From Pacificispira sp040217575 (GTDB taxonomy: Bacteria > Pseudomonadota > Alphaproteobacteria > UBA8366 > Aestuariispiraceae), in the NCBI GenBank assembly GCA_040217575.1, contig JAVJPW010000002.1:124001-188000 (forward strand): a DNA stretch of 64,000 nt, given 5' to 3'. Positions 60,801 through 64,000 of the stretch are shown here, piece by piece. Each line of letters opens with the position of its first letter. Within the stretch, counting starts at the first letter, position 1. The notes beneath the pieces are model-generated. The model made no database searches. It was not told the origin of the DNA and saw only the letters and a program-made list of their open reading frames with translations. The position numbers were made by a program, and so were the translations under genes.

Positions 60801-62747
60801 CTACCCAAACGCCTTTGCCATGACATCGGCCATGCTTTTGGCGAATGCGGACGGGTCGGGCAGGGTTTCGCCTTCCAGAATCCGCGCCTGATCCAACAGA
60901 AGCGTCGGAGCGGCGCCCAGATCGCCCTTTCCGTCCGCCCCCGCTTTCGTTGCCAGCGCCGAAATCAGCGCGTGCTTCGGATTGATCTCCAGAATACGCG
61001 GCGCCGTTTCCTCCAGTCGGTTATGCTGTTTCAAGAGCCGCTCCAGATGCATGTCCATGCCGTGTTCGTCGGCGACCAGACAGACCGCGCTTTCGGTCAG
61101 CCGATCGGATACGCGCACATCCTTTACCGCGTCGCCAAGCGCAAGCTTGATCGCGATGATTAGGCCGTCCATGTCGCTTTCGACCTTTTCCGCCTCATCA
61201 TCCGACGTGTCTTCGGCGTCGTCCTTCTTGATCTTGGACAGGTCCGCCCCGGCGCGGGTCACGGATTTGAACTGTTTGCCGTCGAATTCGCCGATCATGG
61301 GCAGCCAGAATTCGTCCACCGGGTCCGCCATCAACAGGACCTCGACGCCTTTTGCGCGGAACCCTTCCAGCTGCGGGCTGCGCTTCAGCGCCTCTACACT
61401 TTCGCCCGAGATGTAATAGATCGCGTCCTGGCCTTCCTTCATACCGGCGACATAGTCTTCCAGTGAAATCAGGTCTTCGCGCATCGTGGACTTGAAACGG
61501 CAGAGCTTGAGCAGCGCATCCTTGTCCGATGTTCCTTCGTACAGCCCTTCCTTCAGGACCAGTCCGAACTTGTCCCAGAAGGAAGCGTAGGCTTCCGGTT
61601 TCTTTTCCGCCTTCTTTTCGAGTTCGCCGACAACGCGCTTCACCAGACCCGCGCGAATCTTGCCGACGACCGGGTTGTTCTGAAGCATTTCGCGGCTGAC
61701 GTTCAGCGGCAGGTCCTCGCTGTCGATGACGCCGCGCAGGAAACGCAGCCAGGACGGCAGCAGGTCTTCGCATTCTTCGGTAATGAACACGCGCTTCACA
61801 TAAAGCTTCAGCTTCGACATGCGTTCCGGATGGAACAGGTCCATGGGCCGTTCGGTCGGAATGAAGACCAGCCCGGCATATTCGATCATCCCTTCGGCCT
61901 TGAAATGCAGGGTCAGCCAGGGGTCGTCGAAGCTGTGCGATACGTGGTGATAGAATTCCTTGTACTGCTGTTCGTCGATTTCGGACTTCGGACGGGTCCA
62001 CAGGGCCGACGCTTCGTTCAGGCGGCTGTCCTCGTCTTCGCCGTCTTCGCCCTTGCCCACCAGTTCGATGGGGAATGGAATGTGGTCGGAGTAGGTCTTT
62101 ACGATCCGGCGCAGCGCAGCCTCTTCCAGGAATTCCCTGGCGTCATCCTTCAGCGTCAGCGTGATTTCCGTACCGCGGGTCGCCTTTTCCGCCTCTTCGA
62201 CGGTAAAGCCGGTGCGCCCGTCAGACGTCCAGCGCCAGGCCTCATCTTCGCCCGCGCGGCGGGACAGGACGGACATTTCCGTCGACACCATGTAGCCGGA
62301 ATAGAAACCGACCCCGAATTGACCGATCAGGCTGACATCCTTTTTCTTGTCGCCGGACATGTTTTCGACGAAGGCGGCGGTACCGGACCGGGCAATCGTA
62401 CCCAGATTGTCGATCAGTTCCTGACGCGACATGCCCGTGCCGTTGTCGGCGATGGTCAGCGTGCCCGCGTCCTTGTCCGCGATCAGGCGGATCTTGAAAT
62501 CCGCATCGCCTTCGGTCAGGGACGGCGTCTCGATCGCCAGATAGCGCAGCCGGTCGCAGGCATCCGCCGCGTTCGATATCAGCTCGCGCAGGAAGATTTC
62601 CCGTTCGGAATACAGCGCATTCGCCACAATATCCAAAAGTCGCCCGACTTCCGCCTGGAAGCCCATCGTCTCGGTCGTCTTGGTTTCTTCCGTCGCGGCA
62701 GCGGCTTTTTTGGATGCGCCTTTCGTGCCTTTCGCCTTTGTTGCCAT
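60801..62747 (-). CDS. htpG: Chaperone HtpG (Hsp90)
   Basis: 648 aa from the ATG at 62747; a long in-frame extension upstream covers the divergent gene and is rejected. GHKL ATPase domain with LRELISNAADACDRLRYLA, IADNGTGMSRQELIDNLGTI, FGVGFYSGYMVSTEM, the middle domain with RFLRGVIDSEDLPLNVSREM and the C-terminal dimerisation region. A Lys/Ala/Thr-rich N-terminal tail of about 27 residues precedes the core. A sigma-32-like promoter is visible upstream. Confidence 0.97.
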   Translation of the reverse strand: MATKAKGTKGASKKAAAATEETKTTETMGFQAEVGRLLDIVANALYSEREIFLRELISNAADACDRLRYLAIETPSLTEGDADFKIRLIADKDAGTLTIADNGTGMSRQELIDNLGTIARSGTAAFVENMSGDKKKDVSLIGQFGVGFYSGYMVSTEMSVLSRRAGEDEAWRWTSDGRTGFTVEEAEKATRGTEITLTLKDDAREFLEEAALRRIVKTYSDHIPFPIELVGKGEDGEDEDSRLNEASALWTRPKSEIDEQQYKEFYHHVSHSFDDPWLTLHFKAEGMIEYAGLVFIPTERPMDLFHPERMSKLKLYVKRVFITEECEDLLPSWLRFLRGVIDSEDLPLNVSREMLQNNPVVGKIRAGLVKRVVGELEKKAEKKPEAYASFWDKFGLVLKEGLYEGTSDKDALLKLCRFKSTMREDLISLEDYVAGMKEGQDAIYYISGESVEALKRSPQLEGFRAKGVEVLLMADPVDEFWLPMIGEFDGKQFKSVTRAGADLSKIKKDDAEDTSDDEAEKVESDMDGLIIAIKLALGDAVKDVRVSDRLTESAVCLVADEHGMDMHLERLLKQHNRLEETAPRILEINPKHALISALATKAGADGKGDLGAAPTLLLDQARILEGETLPDPSAFAKSMADVMAKAFG

Positions 62748-62796
62748 TGGCTCAAGCCTCTCTTTCACAGTATGGTTTCCCGAATTTCCGGGCCGG

Positions 62797-62825
62797 ATAT
62801 AGTCGCTGAACACGGGCGACTCAAG
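62797..62825 (-). promoter_or_regulatory. Putative heat-shock (RpoH) promoter of htpG
   Basis: On the minus strand, CTTGAG (62825-62820) and ACTATAT (62803-62797) are 16 nt apart, resembling alphaproteobacterial RpoH elements (CTTG, then CYTATNT), about 50 nt before the htpG ATG. Confidence 0.5.
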
Positions 62826-62867
62826 ACCACCGCCCGCTGTTGGACTTGCCGGGATGTCAAAAGCACC

Positions 62868-63767
62868 ATGGGTCAGCCGATTTTCGACAGAAGTTTTGAA
62901 CCCCGCTACGGCGAATGTGTGATCCTGCGCCCGACGGTGCGCCGCATCGTCGCCCGCAACCCCAATGCCTTTACCTTCCACGGAACCGGTACCTACATTC
63001 TGGGGCAGGGGGACGTCGCGGTCATCGACCCAGGACCGGACGATCCGGCCCATCTGGACGCGATCCTGTCCGCCCTGATCGGTGAAACGGTGACCGCAAT
63101 CCTGGTCACCCACACCCACCGCGACCATTCGCCCCTGGCGGCTGCGCTTAAGGCCGCGACCGGCGCACCGACCTATGGCTATGGGCCCCATGGCGGCGAC
63201 CGGAACGCAGAATCGGTGGAAGAAGGTGCGGACCGGGATTTCGTGCCGGACCATTTTCTGCGGGACGGGGACCTGGTGTCCGCCGCCGGTTGGACGGTGG
63301 AAGCGGTGCATACGCCCGGTCACACGTCGAACCATCTGTGTTTTGCCTATCTGGACCGCAATGTCCTGTTTTCCGGTGATCATGTCATGGGCTGGTCGAC
63401 CAGTGTGATTTCCCCGCCAGATGGGGACATGGCCGCCTATCTGGCGTCGCTTCGCAAACTTCTGGACCGGGATGAGGAAATTTTTTATCCGACCCACGGC
63501 AACCCGATCGAAAACCCGAAACAGCATGTGGCCGATTTCATCGACCACCGTCTGGAGCGCGAAGACCAGATTTTGGCCTGCATCGCGGCCGGACAGCACC
63601 GCATCGACCAGATGGTGCCGTCGATTTATCGCGATGTGCCGGCAAAACTGCATCCGGCGGCGGCGCGGTCGGTCCTGGCCCACCTGATCCATCTTTGGGA
63701 GCAGGGACGGGTTGCCTGTGACGCACCATATCCTAAACTTGGTTCGGAATTTTCGCGGATAGCGTGA
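62868..63767 (+). CDS. Metallo-beta-lactamase-fold hydrolase
   Basis: 299 aa from the ATG at 62868. Zinc-binding THTHRDHSP (H-x-H-x-D-H), later VHTPGHTSNH and LFSGDHVMGW, and the terminal metal region FYPTHGNP. The C-terminal winged-helix-like extension (MVPSIYRDVPAKLHPAAARS) is that of the LACTB2/glyoxalase-II-like group. Probable thioester or small-molecule hydrolase or a nuclease relative; substrate unknown. Divergent from htpG. Confidence 0.88.
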   Translation: MGQPIFDRSFEPRYGECVILRPTVRRIVARNPNAFTFHGTGTYILGQGDVAVIDPGPDDPAHLDAILSALIGETVTAILVTHTHRDHSPLAAALKAATGAPTYGYGPHGGDRNAESVEEGADRDFVPDHFLRDGDLVSAAGWTVEAVHTPGHTSNHLCFAYLDRNVLFSGDHVMGWSTSVISPPDGDMAAYLASLRKLLDRDEEIFYPTHGNPIENPKQHVADFIDHRLEREDQILACIAAGQHRIDQMVPSIYRDVPAKLHPAAARSVLAHLIHLWEQGRVACDAPYPKLGSEFSRIA

Positions 63768-63818
63768 ACATGGCCCGCCGTGGACCCTGCCATGGCGCCC
63801 GCTGATCGAGGACTTAGA

Positions 63819-64000
63819 ATGAGCGACCCAAAGACCTTGCTTGAACTTTCCGGCGCAGACACCGCGCCCGTGCCTCTTTCCCAGACCGCCCTTGTCCTGA
63901 TTGACTGTCAGGAAGAATACAGAAGCGGGTTTCTGCCGCTTCCGGGCGTCGACCGCGCGATGGAGGAGGTTGCGGAAATTCTGGACCGCGCCCGGACGCT
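63819..64000 (+). CDS. Isochorismatase-family cysteine hydrolase, start only (cut by window edge)
   Basis: The ATG at 63819 opens MSDPKTLLELSGADTAPVPL and then QTALVLIDCQEEYRSGFLPL, the first strand with the catalytic Asp (LVLIDCQ) of isochorismatase-like hydrolases. Only 60 codons are visible, so the Lys and Cys of the triad are not. It is 51 nt after the metallo-beta-lactamase-fold gene on the same strand and may be co-transcribed. Confidence 0.75.
   Translation, partial: MSDPKTLLELSGADTAPVPLSQTALVLIDCQEEYRSGFLPLPGVDRAMEEVAEILDRART

Noticed and set aside
60801..63692. 963-codon version of htpG
   Set aside because: The part upstream of 62747 is antisense to the metallo-beta-lactamase-fold gene and has no Hsp90 similarity; the ATG at 62747 gives the normal protein.
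1..64000. tRNA/rRNA genes, CRISPR arrays, insertion sequences, prophage, integron sites
   Set aside because: No cloverleaf, regularly spaced repeats, transposase, integrase (other than the edge of xerD) or phage genes were recognised; I could not run dedicated searches.

Overview
The window looks like chromosomal DNA of a GC-rich, Gram-negative alphaproteobacterium, most like a Rhodospirillales-type and probably marine lineage. Supporting signs are the gene orders xerD / large exported protein / small membrane protein / aroK / aroB / CNNM transporter, tim44 / mltA next to fxsA and secB, and rpmH / rnpA / yidC / engB / argB. The aerobic-type cobaltochelatase subunits CobN, CobS and CobT, an FnrL-type regulator, CtaA and two PAS-only proteins fit the same picture. 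This taxonomic reading is inference. I saw no tRNA, rRNA, insertion sequence, prophage or CRISPR array.

Layout. 1-5.7 kb: the start of xerD (minus strand), a lineage-specific exported protein and a 47-aa membrane protein missed by length cut-offs, then aroK-aroB-CNNM-DUF2889 with start/stop overlaps. 5.7-8.2 kb: a phytanoyl-type dioxygenase overlapping a divergent alanine-racemase homologue that has lost key active-site residues, facing an Lrp/AsnC regulator. 8.2-15 kb: bolA, a J-domain protein, cobS-cobT, a cysteine-less Asp/Glu-racemase relative, ctaA, doxX and a candidate small RNA. 15-20 kb: a two-subunit UxaA/sulfolactate-lyase-like enzyme with a LysR gene, two tandem PAS proteins, a 73-aa protein and a GcvA-like regulator. 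20.5-27.1 kb: a minus-strand run cysK-moeB-cobN-kinase.

27-34.4 kb: a DddP-like M24 protein, mltA and tim44, then fxsA, a histidine phosphatase, secB, recX and an isochorismatase-GNAT fusion. 34.5-45.8 kb: a PAS-GGDEF-EAL protein, a dihydropyrimidinase overlapping a DUF482 protein, a CrtI-like oxidoreductase, an MFS exporter, GST, LysE, an SDR, and an HxlR/EamA divergent pair with a clear operator. 45.8-52.5 kb: a minus-strand run MlrC / P1 hydrolase / peptide-binding protein / two permeases without ATPases, preceded by an FnrL-type gene with an FNR box. 52.8-64 kb: an unknown protein, an orphan histidine kinase, rpmH-rnpA-yidC-engB-argB, a TPR-OGT glycosyltransferase, htpG, a metallo-beta-lactamase-fold protein and the start of an isochorismatase-like gene.

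The most novel-looking signals are enzymes whose fold is clear but whose catalytic residues are changed (alanine-racemase-like, Asp/Glu-racemase-like and DddP-like). Also notable are the MlrC/P1/transporter cassette, the unknown structured RNA near 14.9-15.0 kb, and several well-formed regulatory palindromes. All functional statements come from reading motifs by eye and recalling families; no search was run.
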